Below are positions 1-4,747 of a stretch of 5,613 bases of DNA, piece by piece. Position 1 is the first letter of the stretch. The number at the start of each line of letters is the position of its first letter. A model generated the notes under the pieces. It saw only the letters and a list, made by a program, of their open reading frames with translations. It did no database searches and had not been told where the DNA came from. Origin of the DNA: Pseudomonas sp. GTDB taxonomy: Bacteria; Pseudomonadota; Gammaproteobacteria; Pseudomonadales; Pseudomonadaceae. The translations under genes and the position numbers were made by a program. Where the stretch lies: NCBI GenBank assembly GCA_030654635.1, contig JAURXE010000669.1:1-5613 (forward strand), read 5' to 3'.

Positions 1-298
1 CATTTTCGCCGCAGGCCTGCCAGGCCACTGGGCGGCTCTGCTGCTCGGCCAAGGCCTGGGCCAAACGCGCGGCCAAGCCCTGGGTTTGGCACGCCACGCC
101 CACCCCGGCCACGGTCGATTCGCCCAACAACACGACGCGCAGCGCCGGCCCGGCAAACTCAGCGCCAGCCACGCCTTGCTGCGGGCCGGCGGCGGGCGCT
201 AAACGCAAGGCCCGACGCCGCGTGCGCAATGCCTGCGGCACCAGCAAAGGCAGCAACAGCAATGCCAGCAGCCACCAGGCACCAACCCGCAGGCGCAT
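1..298 (-). CDS. SGNH/GDSL-type hydrolase, membrane-anchored, N-terminal part only
   Basis: Partial gene; 99 codons are visible and the rest lies beyond the left edge. The start ATG (298-296) overlaps the purT stop as TGATG, which suggests translational coupling. The protein begins MRLRVGAWW with a leucine-rich hydrophobic segment at about residues 7-20, followed by a basic stretch (RTRRRALR, 25-32). This fits an N-terminal membrane anchor with the basic part in the cytoplasm or an uncleaved signal. Residues 53-68 read LRVVLLGESTVAGVGV, which matches block I of the SGNH/GDSL hydrolases. Here the usual GDS is GES, and Ser61 is the expected nucleophile. The visible end, WQACGEN, resembles the block with a conserved Gly and Asn that helps form the oxyanion hole. 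Family members are esterases, lipases or acyltransferases; the substrate here cannot be told. The downstream Asp/His block is outside the window, so an intact active site is not shown. Confidence 0.8.
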   Translation of the reverse strand, partial: MRLRVGAWWLLALLLLPLLVPQALRTRRRALRLAPAAGPQQGVAGAEFAGPALRVVLLGESTVAGVGVACQTQGLAARLAQALAEQQSRPVAWQACGEN

Positions 299-1479
299 CA
301 CAGCGTGACGCTAACCGCCTGCGCGGCCCGTACTGCCTTGGCTCGCGCCTGCTCAATCGACTCATCCCGCGCCAGCGCCACGCCCATGCGCCGCTGGCCA
401 GACACCTGCGGCTTGCCGAATAAACGCAACGCCGTGTCCGGCTCGCTCAAGGCCGCAGCCAAATTACCGAAGCTGACTTGGCTGGACTCGCCCTCCACCA
501 GAATCACCGCCGATGCCGAAGCGCCCAACTGGCGAATCAGTGGAATCGGCAAGCCCAGAATCGCCCGTGCATGCAGGGCAAACTCGGACAAATCCTGGGA
601 AATCAGGGTGACCAAACCAGTGTCGTGGGGGCGCGGCGAGACTTCGCTGAACCACACCTGATCGCCCTTAACAAACAGCTCCACCCCAAACAAGCCACGG
701 CCGCCCAGCGCCTCGGTGACCGCCAACGCCACCCACTCGGATTCCGCCAACGCTGCCGGGCTCATCGCCTGCGGCTGCCAGGATTCGTGATAGTCGCCCT
801 TCACTTGTCGATGACCGACCGGCGCACAGAAGGTGGTGCCCGTGGCGTGGCGTACGGTGAGCAAGGTGATTTCGTAGTCAAAGTCGATAAAGCCCTCGAC
901 TATCACCCGCCCCTTGCCGGCTCGTCCGCCTTCCTGGGCGTAATCCCAGGCGGTTTGCAGATCGGCGGCGCTTTTCAGCAGCGACTGGCCTTTGCCCGAG
1001 GAACTCATGATCGGTTTAACCACGCACGGATAACCTATGCGCGCCACCGCAGCCTGATAGACCTCAAGGGTATCGGCAAACTCATAGGGCGAGGTCGGCA
1101 GGCCCAGCTCTTCAGCGGCCAGCCGGCGAATACCTTCACGATTCATGGTTAGCTGCGCCGCCCGCGCACTGGGAATCACAGTAAAGCCTTCGGCTTCCAG
1201 CTCAACCAGGGTGGCGGTGGCGATGGCCTCGATTTCCGGGACTATGTAATGCGGCTGCTCGGCCTCAATCACCGCCCGCAACGCCGGACCATCGAGCATA
1301 TTGATCACATGATGGCGATGGGCAACCTGCATGGCCGGCGCATCGGCGTAGCGATCCACGGCAATCACCTCAACGCCCAAGCGTTGCAACTCGATCACCA
1401 ACTCCTTACCCAGCTCGCCCGAACCACAGAGCAAAACACGGATGGCGCTGGCTGACAGCGGCGTGCCAATACGGGGCAT
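298..1479 (-). CDS. purT: PurT, formate-dependent phosphoribosylglycinamide formyltransferase
   Basis: The enzyme makes formylglycinamide ribonucleotide from GAR, formate and ATP, an alternative to folate-dependent PurN in cytoplasmic purine synthesis. It has 393 residues, close to the 392 of E. coli PurT. It shows the ATP-grasp layout: an N-terminal pre-ATP-grasp domain with [11 protein letters not shown] (16-26), the Ser-rich ATP loop SSSGKGQ (159-165), [14 protein letters not shown] (194-207), ESWQPQ (232-237), and the metal/ATP-binding stretch LFGVELF (263-269) with Glu267, continuing to [12 protein letters not shown] (277-288) with Glu279 and Asp286. All these family motifs look intact. 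The start is supported by GAGGA at 1490-1486, six bases before the ATG. The stop overlaps the next gene's start by one base. Two hairpins lie just upstream, so transcription may be separated from the upstream genes or attenuated. No purine riboswitch or complete PurR operator is visible. Confidence 0.97.
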   Translation of the reverse strand: MPRIGTPLSASAIRVLLCGSGELGKELVIELQRLGVEVIAVDRYADAPAMQVAHRHHVINMLDGPALRAVIEAEQPHYIVPEIEAIATATLVELEAEGFTVIPSARAAQLTMNREGIRRLAAEELGLPTSPYEFADTLEVYQAAVARIGYPCVVKPIMSSSGKGQSLLKSAADLQTAWDYAQEGGRAGKGRVIVEGFIDFDYEITLLTVRHATGTTFCAPVGHRQVKGDYHESWQPQAMSPAALAESEWVALAVTEALGGRGLFGVELFVKGDQVWFSEVSPRPHDTGLVTLISQDLSEFALHARAILGLPIPLIRQLGASASAVILVEGESSQVSFGNLAAALSEPDTALRLFGKPQVSGQRRMGVALARDESIEQARAKAVRAAQAVSVTL

Positions 1480-1490
1480 GATGCTTCCTC

Positions 1491-1523
1491 AAAAGATAAG
1501 AGCTGCGGCGTTTGCGCAGCTCT
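1491..1523 (-). terminator. Hairpin with T-rich tail, just upstream of purT
   Basis: Positions 1499-1507 and 1515-1523 form a perfect 9-bp inverted repeat (AGAGCTGCG / CGCAGCTCT) with a 7-base loop. Read on the minus strand, the stem is followed at once by TATCTTTT (1498-1491), an imperfect T tract. It could be a weak intrinsic terminator or an attenuator. It lies only eight bases before the purT Shine-Dalgarno sequence, so it could also affect purT translation or mRNA stability. On the plus strand no T tract follows. Confidence 0.45.
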
Positions 1524-1532
1524 GCAAGGCAG

Positions 1533-1558
1533 AAAAAGTTTAAGCCGGCCGGCTCAAA
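1533..1558 (-). terminator. Hairpin overlapping the DUF1289 stop codon, with T5 tail
   Basis: On the minus strand TTTGAGCC (1558-1551) pairs with GGCTTAAA (1546-1539). This gives an 8-bp stem with one G-U pair and a GGCC loop, followed by CTTTTT (1538-1533). Its core is the 12-bp palindrome at 1543-1554. The stem contains the DUF1289 stop codon TAA (1542-1540). The shape and tail fit an intrinsic terminator for the leftward genes, although the stem is short and its outer pairs are A-U. Confidence 0.5.
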
Positions 1559-1749
1559 AATTGGCCGTTGGCGCGGGTACGCTCAACGCAACGGACCAGC
1601 ACTTGGCGGCGCTCGGCATTGTCCATGCGCCCCCAGCGGGTAATTTCCGCAGCGCTGCGCTGGCAGCCGATGCAAATATCCGCGTCATCCAGCGCGCAGA
1701 CATTGATGCAGGGCGAGGCCAGCGGCTTTTCAGTTTTGCGTGCAGTCAT
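1540..1749 (-). CDS. DUF1289 family small four-cysteine protein
   Basis: This encodes a 69-residue protein that matches the DUF1289 pattern: SPCINVC (12-18), then CIGC (26-29), then EITRWGRMDNAERRQVL (35-51). The four cysteines (14, 18, 26, 29; spacing Cx3Cx7Cx2C) look like a metal or Fe-S site, and the family is annotated as predicted Fe-S proteins without a proven function. A fifth cysteine is at 54. Its length is normal for the family. The ATG at 1749 lies 16 bases after the stop of the gamma-carbonic anhydrase gene, with only a weak ribosome-binding sequence (GGTTGA), so reinitiation from the upstream gene is plausible. Its 3' end is built into a terminator-like hairpin. What it acts on cannot be said from the sequence. 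Confidence 0.9.
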   Translation of the reverse strand: MTARKTEKPLASPCINVCALDDADICIGCQRSAAEITRWGRMDNAERRQVLVRCVERTRANGQFLSRPA

Positions 1750-1765
1750 TGAGATTCAACCGGCA

Positions 1766-2290
1766 TTAATCGGTTTGTTCCTGCAAGTCGCGTGCATAGC
1801 GCTGGGCGTTATGCACGTAATGGGCGGCGCTGGCCTCGAGCATTTTGATCTGCTGCTCGGTCAGCTCGCGCACCACCTTGCCCGGCGAGCCCATCACCAG
1901 GCTGCCATCGGGAATCACCTTGCCTTCGGGGATCAGTGCATTGGCGCCGATCAGGCAGTTTTTGCCGATCTTGGCGCCGTTCAGCACCACCGCATTGATG
2001 CCGATCAGGCTGTAATCACCAACCGTGCAGCCATGCAGCATGACGTTATGACCGATGGTCACGCCCTTGCCGATCGACAACGGATAACCCATGTCGGTGT
2101 GCATCACGGTGCCGTCTTGCACGTTGCTGTTCTCGCCAATATGGATCAGCTCGTTGTCGCCGCGCAGCACAGTGTTAAACCAAACGCTGGCGCCGGCCTC
2201 AAGCTTAACCTTGCCGACCAACACCGCATTCGGCGCCACCCAGCTCTCGGGGTGTGACTCGACCCGTGAATCGCCCAGACGGTATTTCAT
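1766..2290 (-). CDS. Gamma-class carbonic anhydrase-like hexapeptide-repeat protein
   Basis: This 174-residue protein has a left-handed beta-helix, shown by repeated hexapeptide units ([LIV]-G-x4) from about residue 18 to 135, and then a C-terminal alpha-helix (about 143-170) that usually packs against the helix in a trimer. The three metal-ligand histidines of the family are present: His64 (VMHTD), His81 (IGHN) and His86 (LHGC). Arg43 and Asp45 (RGD) and Gln58-Asp59 (QDG) also match the active site of the Cam/CamH type. The acidic proton-shuttle loop of archaeal Cam is absent, as in the shorter YrdA/CamH group. Many members of that group show weak or no measured CO2 hydration, so activity is uncertain. 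The start is supported by GAGGG (2302-2298), seven bases before the ATG. It lies 23 bases after the NUDIX gene and is probably co-transcribed with it. Confidence 0.93.
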   Translation of the reverse strand: MKYRLGDSRVESHPESWVAPNAVLVGKVKLEAGASVWFNTVLRGDNELIHIGENSNVQDGTVMHTDMGYPLSIGKGVTIGHNVMLHGCTVGDYSLIGINAVVLNGAKIGKNCLIGANALIPEGKVIPDGSLVMGSPGKVVRELTEQQIKMLEASAAHYVHNAQRYARDLQEQTD

Positions 2291-2313
2291 AAATTCGCCC
2301 TCAAGATGAATGT

Positions 2314-2916
2314 TTAGCTCAGGTGGGTAAAGGATGCCGAGGGTCGATGCAGCTCGATTCCGGCGTCGTAAAGCAGGTTGACCAACTCGACCACCATGAT
2401 CGCCGTTAATCCCCAGATTTTATATTCACCATACTGGTAACTCGGCACGTACCAGCTCTTGCCCAGATAATCGATGCGATGGGTCATCTCTCGCGGATCA
2501 TCGCGAAAGTACGCCAAGGGCACCATAAACACCGAGGCAATTTCCGCGTCATTGGCCTGGTACTCCACATAATCGGGCACCAAACCGACATAGGGCGTGA
2601 CCTGAATGCCATGGCGCGAGACCAATGTGCTGAGCGGCCCCAGCACCTCCACCAAGCCGGCCGGCAAGCCGATTTCTTCTTCGGCCTCACGCAATGCGGT
2701 GCAGATTAAATCGGTGTCCTCCGGGTCGCGCCGACCGCCGGGAAATGCCACCTCGCCACCATGGGTCGACAAGCCGCTGGCACGCAGGGTCAGCACCAAA
2801 CAAGGCTCGGCATTGCGGGTAATCGGCAGCAGCACCGCCGCTTGCGGCAAACGCTCGTCGATGGGCAAGTTGAACGGGCTATAGCCCTGCATGCGCCGCA
2901 GCAAGTCATCCAGCAT
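2314..2916 (-). CDS. CoA pyrophosphatase-type NUDIX hydrolase
   Basis: The 200-residue product (from [10 protein letters not shown]) carries the CoA-pyrophosphatase signature upstream of the Nudix box, [20 protein letters not shown] (42-61). The catalytic helix motif is REAEEEIGL (76-84), whose glutamates bind the metal. The first Glu of the general Nudix consensus is not in the standard position, as is usual for this subfamily. By family, it would split CoA or acyl-CoA into 3',5'-ADP and (acyl-)phosphopantetheine in the cytoplasm. The C-terminal part ([11 protein letters not shown], 162-172) also fits. I chose the ATG at 2916 because it matches the family N-terminus. The frame stays open upstream to a GTG at 2982, with tandem ATGs at 2952/2949, but none has a good ribosome-binding site. 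The site before 2916 is also weak. It is probably the first gene of the leftward unit. Confidence 0.92.
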   Translation of the reverse strand: MLDDLLRRMQGYSPFNLPIDERLPQAAVLLPITRNAEPCLVLTLRASGLSTHGGEVAFPGGRRDPEDTDLICTALREAEEEIGLPAGLVEVLGPLSTLVSRHGIQVTPYVGLVPDYVEYQANDAEIASVFMVPLAYFRDDPREMTHRIDYLGKSWYVPSYQYGEYKIWGLTAIMVVELVNLLYDAGIELHRPSASFTHLS

Positions 2917-3057
2917 GAGTGGTTCTCGATCTTGGTTTATCTCTGGCATCATGGCATGAAGCGCCACGCTGCCCAAGCCCACAAATCCTAAGCCTGCGCT
3001 TAAGTGTGTGGCCCTCTATTTGACCGTGCTCACCCGCCGAACAGCCATGGAGCCCCG
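2917..3057. promoter_or_regulatory. Divergent spacer between the two NUDIX genes
   Basis: These 141 bases separate two genes pointing away from each other and must contain, or lie next to, both promoters. I could not pick a convincing -35/-10 pair on either strand. TTGACC at 3020-3025 resembles a -35 for the plus strand but lacks a matching -10. A short inverted repeat, TAAGC-4-GCTTA (2989-3002), is near the middle but too short to call an operator. The assignment as a regulatory region rests on gene arrangement, not on a recognised motif. Confidence 0.5.
3049..3052 (+). promoter_or_regulatory. Shine-Dalgarno site that fixes the NUDIX start at 3058
   Basis: GGAG lies five bases before the ATG at 3058. 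The same frame is open from 3004, but those extra 18 residues (MCGPLFDR...) have no family resemblance and no ribosome-binding site. Confidence 0.75.
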
Positions 3058-3612
3058 ATGAAATTTTGCAGCCAGTGTGGCAACCCGGTCGCCCAACAGA
3101 TTCCCGTCGGCGACAACCGCCTGCGCTTCGTGTGCCCGCAGTGCCAGACCATCCATTACCAAAATCCGCGGATTATCGCCGGTTGCCTACCGGTGTGGGG
3201 CGAGCAAGTGCTGCTGTGCCGCCGGGCGATTGAGCCGCGCCGTGGCTTTTGGACGCTGCCGGCCGGCTTTATGGAAAACGGCGAGACCCTGGAGCAAGCC
3301 GCAGCCCGCGAAACGCTGGAGGAAGCCTGCGCCCGCGTTCAGGGCCTGAGCCTCTATACGCTGTTCGATCTGCCGCATATCAATCAGGTCTATATGCTGT
3401 TTCGCGCAGAATTAGTCGATCTGGATTTTGCCGCTGGGGAAGAAAGCTTGGAAGTGCAACTTTTCTCTGAACAGGACATCCCCTGGTCAGAGCTGGCTTT
3501 CCCGACGATCGGCCGTACTTTAGAATGCTACTTCGCTGACCGGCCACAGCAACTGTTCCCGGTACGCAACGAGCCACTTGCGGCCTTGCGTGCGCATTAT
3601 AAAAAAACTTGA
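3058..3612 (+). CDS. NUDIX hydrolase with N-terminal zinc ribbon
   Basis: The product has 184 residues from MKFCSQCGNP. A zinc ribbon is formed by Cys4/Cys7 (FCSQC) and Cys26/Cys29 (FVCPQC). The NUDIX domain follows, starting around residue 37, with the box at 70-92: GFMENGETLEQAAARE then TLEEACA. The metal-binding Glu85, Glu88 and Glu89 and the spacing Gx5Ex7RE are intact. The Gly normally found after EEx is Cys91 here, a variation I believe occurs in related proteins. It lacks the SQPWPFPxS motif that marks NudC NADH pyrophosphatases. Relatives with this layout include eukaryotic ADP-ribose/FAD pyrophosphatases, so a dinucleotide cofactor or sugar nucleotide is a likely substrate class, but the substrate is an inference. 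The gene ends in a run of seven A and is followed 37 bases later by the YkuD gene, probably in one transcript. Confidence 0.92.
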   Translation: MKFCSQCGNPVAQQIPVGDNRLRFVCPQCQTIHYQNPRIIAGCLPVWGEQVLLCRRAIEPRRGFWTLPAGFMENGETLEQAAARETLEEACARVQGLSLYTLFDLPHINQVYMLFRAELVDLDFAAGEESLEVQLFSEQDIPWSELAFPTIGRTLECYFADRPQQLFPVRNEPLAALRAHYKKT

Positions 3613-3635
3613 GCGGCCCAGCGTCGTCAACCCCC

Positions 3636-3640
3636 AGGAA
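3636..3640 (+). promoter_or_regulatory. Shine-Dalgarno site for the YkuD-domain gene
   Basis: AGGAA lies nine bases before the ATG at 3650. It favours that start over the in-frame ATG at 3578, which would put 24 non-signal residues ahead of a clear signal peptide and overlap the previous gene. Confidence 0.65.
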
Positions 3641-3649
3641 ACTGCTCCA

Positions 3650-4150
3650 ATGCGTTGGTTGTTAGCCTTACTTTGCCTGTCCTTTGCCACGTTTTCCAAC
3701 GCCAGCAGCCCGACGCCGATCGCACAGCACATCGACAAGGTGCTGGTGCTCAAGTCCGCCCATCAGTTGCAACTGATCAGCCGCGGTAAAACCCTCAAGA
3801 CCTACCGTATTTCCCTGGGCAAACAACCCAAGGGCCCGAAACTGCGCGAAGGCGACCAGCGCACTCCAGAAGGTTTCTATTGGATCGACTGGCGTAAAAC
3901 CAGCGACAATTACAACCTGTCCCTGCACATCTCCTACCCCAACAGCCGCGACAAGGCCCTGGCCCTCAAGCAAGGCCTGGCACCGGGCGGCATGATCATG
4001 ATTCACGGCACGCCGGTCGATGAGGAATACCCCGAGTGGTACTTCACCACCCTCGACTGGACCAACGGTTGTGTTGCGATGAAAAACACCGACATCCGAG
4101 AACTCTGGGGCCTGGTCAAAGACGGCACCCTGATCGAAATCAGGCCCTGA
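3650..4150 (+). CDS. Exported L,D-transpeptidase (YkuD) family protein
   Basis: The product has 166 residues. Residues 1-18 (MRWLLALLCLSFATFSNA) form a signal peptide with a likely cut after SNA. There is no proper lipobox, so a soluble periplasmic protein is expected. The YkuD domain starts at about residue 28 (IDKVLVLKSAHQLQLI) and includes GPKLREGDQRTPEGFYWI (62-79), the usual region preceding the active site. The catalytic pair is His119 (MIHGTP) and Cys141 (DWTNGCVAM). The Cys motif is TNGC with Met two residues after Cys plus one, where the classic motif is [ST]HGCxR. Family members make or trim 3-3 peptidoglycan crosslinks or attach/release Braun lipoprotein; which of these applies is not visible. 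It is the second gene of a probable pair with the NUDIX gene and is closed by a strong terminator. Confidence 0.9.
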   Translation: MRWLLALLCLSFATFSNASSPTPIAQHIDKVLVLKSAHQLQLISRGKTLKTYRISLGKQPKGPKLREGDQRTPEGFYWIDWRKTSDNYNLSLHISYPNSRDKALALKQGLAPGGMIMIHGTPVDEEYPEWYFTTLDWTNGCVAMKNTDIRELWGLVKDGTLIEIRP

Positions 4151-4155
4151 GCCAG

Positions 4156-4192
4156 ACAGCAAAAAGGCGCCGAGGCGCCTTTTTGCTGTTTT
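4156..4192. terminator. Strong bidirectional intrinsic terminator
   Basis: Positions 4156-4170 and 4175-4189 form a perfect 15-bp inverted repeat with a CGAG loop. The GC core (GGCGC/GCGCC) is followed by T5 on each strand: 4180-4184 reading right, and the complement of 4161-4165 reading left. It begins six bases after the YkuD stop, and the stop codon of the convergent NIF3-like gene (4193-4191) touches its far end. It therefore most likely ends transcription from both sides. Confidence 0.92.
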
Positions 4193-4508
4193 ATAGCTGC
4201 AAATCCGACAGCCGCCAGACCTCGAAGGCCGGCGTTTCGTAAGGATGGCTTAGGCGTAAGGCCTTGACCGCCGCGTGGATCAGCTCATCGGCGACCACCA
4301 GATCAACCTTCCACTCGGCAACCTGCTCAAGCTGCCCCGGCTGGCCAATAAACGCCTGGCTGCCGGCCAAGGGGAGAAACTGCCCCTGGCCCAGCACCTG
4401 CCAGCAGCAATGATCGTAAGCCCCGATGCGCCCGGCACCGGCAGCGAACACCGCCTGTTTAACCTGCTCAACATGGCTATCGGGTACGTAAAAACACAGT
4501 TTGTACAT
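4191..4508 (-). CDS. Small NIF3-like (YqfO-type) domain protein
   Basis: The product has 105 residues from MYKLCFYVPDSHVEQVKQAV. This N-terminus, GAGRIGAYDHCCWQ (24-37), the PLAGSQAFIG stretch (46-55) and HPYETPAFEVWRL (88-100) are typical of a short protein family annotated as NIF3-like or YqfO. It corresponds to the PII/CutA-like domain inserted in longer NIF3/YqfO proteins, without the flanking metal-binding NIF3 halves. The molecular function is unknown. The ATG at 4508 is preceded by GGAG (4517-4514) with five bases of spacing. An upstream in-frame start (4607) would add 33 residues unlike the family. It converges on the YkuD gene across a shared terminator and diverges from the MATE gene, so it seems to be a single-gene unit. 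Confidence 0.9.
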   Translation of the reverse strand: MYKLCFYVPDSHVEQVKQAVFAAGAGRIGAYDHCCWQVLGQGQFLPLAGSQAFIGQPGQLEQVAEWKVDLVVADELIHAAVKALRLSHPYETPAFEVWRLSDLQL

Positions 4509-4513
4509 CAAGA

Positions 4514-4517
4514 CTCC
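4514..4517 (-). promoter_or_regulatory. Shine-Dalgarno site that fixes the NIF3-like start at 4508
   Basis: Read on the minus strand this is GGAG, five bases before the ATG at 4508-4506. It decides against the longer reading frame that begins at 4607. Confidence 0.75.
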
Positions 4518-4703
4518 AGAGCAACCAACGTTGCAAAAGCACCAAGCGTCCGCGCGTTTCGGATGTAACAGCCCTGTCTGCGCCGATATTCGCACAGATG
4601 CTGGCACTTTGCCTTACGAGCTAAGTGATAGCCTTGGCAAAATCCGCAACAGCCGCCCAGCAGCATCCATAGCCGACGCCTGGGTTAAGCTGCCACGCAC
4701 CAA

Positions 4704-4713
4704 ATCTGCAGAT
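4704..4713. repeat. 10-bp perfect palindrome upstream of the MATE gene
   Basis: ATCTGCAGAT reads the same on both strands and ends 34 bases before the MATE start codon. It could be a regulator half-site pair, but a 10-bp palindrome can arise by chance and no known operator was recognised. Confidence 0.35.
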
Positions 4714-4715
4714 AG

Positions 4716-4723
4716 CCCCCCCC
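4716..4723 (+). repeat. C8 homopolymer tract in the MATE leader
   Basis: Eight consecutive C are followed by ACCACCAC, 24 bases before the MATE start codon. The tract lies outside the coding frame. Such runs can change length by slippage and are also prone to sequencing error. Confidence 0.8.
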
Positions 4724-4747
4724 ACCACCACGCTGCAACGAGCCGCC

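Larger units (their letters stand above)
4509..4747. promoter_or_regulatory. Divergent spacer between NIF3-like and MATE genes
   Basis: These 239 bases contain no gene I can support. They hold an 8-bp palindrome CAACGTTG (4526-4533) close to the NIF3-like start, a TTGGCA (4634-4639) that resembles a -35 box for the plus strand but has no -10 at 16-18 bases, a 10-bp palindrome (4704-4713) and a run of eight C (4716-4723). An in-frame stop at 4670-4672 and the absence of start codons after it confirm that the MATE frame does not begin here. The promoters are inferred from arrangement only. Confidence 0.45.

Noticed and set aside
478..1152. Plus-strand open frame of 224 codons
   Set aside because: It lies wholly opposite purT, whose motifs are unmistakable. 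Its composition is what the reverse of a GC-rich gene gives, and it matches no family I know.
1509..1516. CGTTTGCG, resembling half of an E. coli PurR operator upstream of purT
   Set aside because: Only one half matches; the other half of the 16-base operator is absent, and the bases are explained by the hairpin loop and stem.
1568..2257. Plus-strand open frame of 229 codons
   Set aside because: It is antisense to the DUF1289 and gamma-carbonic anhydrase genes. Its repeated His/Ala/Asp pattern mirrors the hexapeptide repeats on the other strand.
2989..3002. Short inverted repeat TAAGC-4-GCTTA in the divergent NUDIX spacer
   Set aside because: Five-base arms are expected by chance in 141 bases, and no known operator fits.
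3047..3061. Four-codon mini reading frame (Met-Glu-Pro-Arg) whose stop overlaps the NUDIX start as ATGA
   Set aside because: It has no ribosome-binding site of its own, and its bases are accounted for by the GGAG site and start codon of the NUDIX gene.
3668..4162. Minus-strand open frame of 164 codons
   Set aside because: It is antisense to the YkuD gene and crosses into the strong terminator, with no ribosome-binding site or family motif.
4602..4612. TGGCAC followed by TTGC, resembling a sigma-54 promoter
   Set aside because: The required five-base spacing between the two elements is not met; here they are one base apart.
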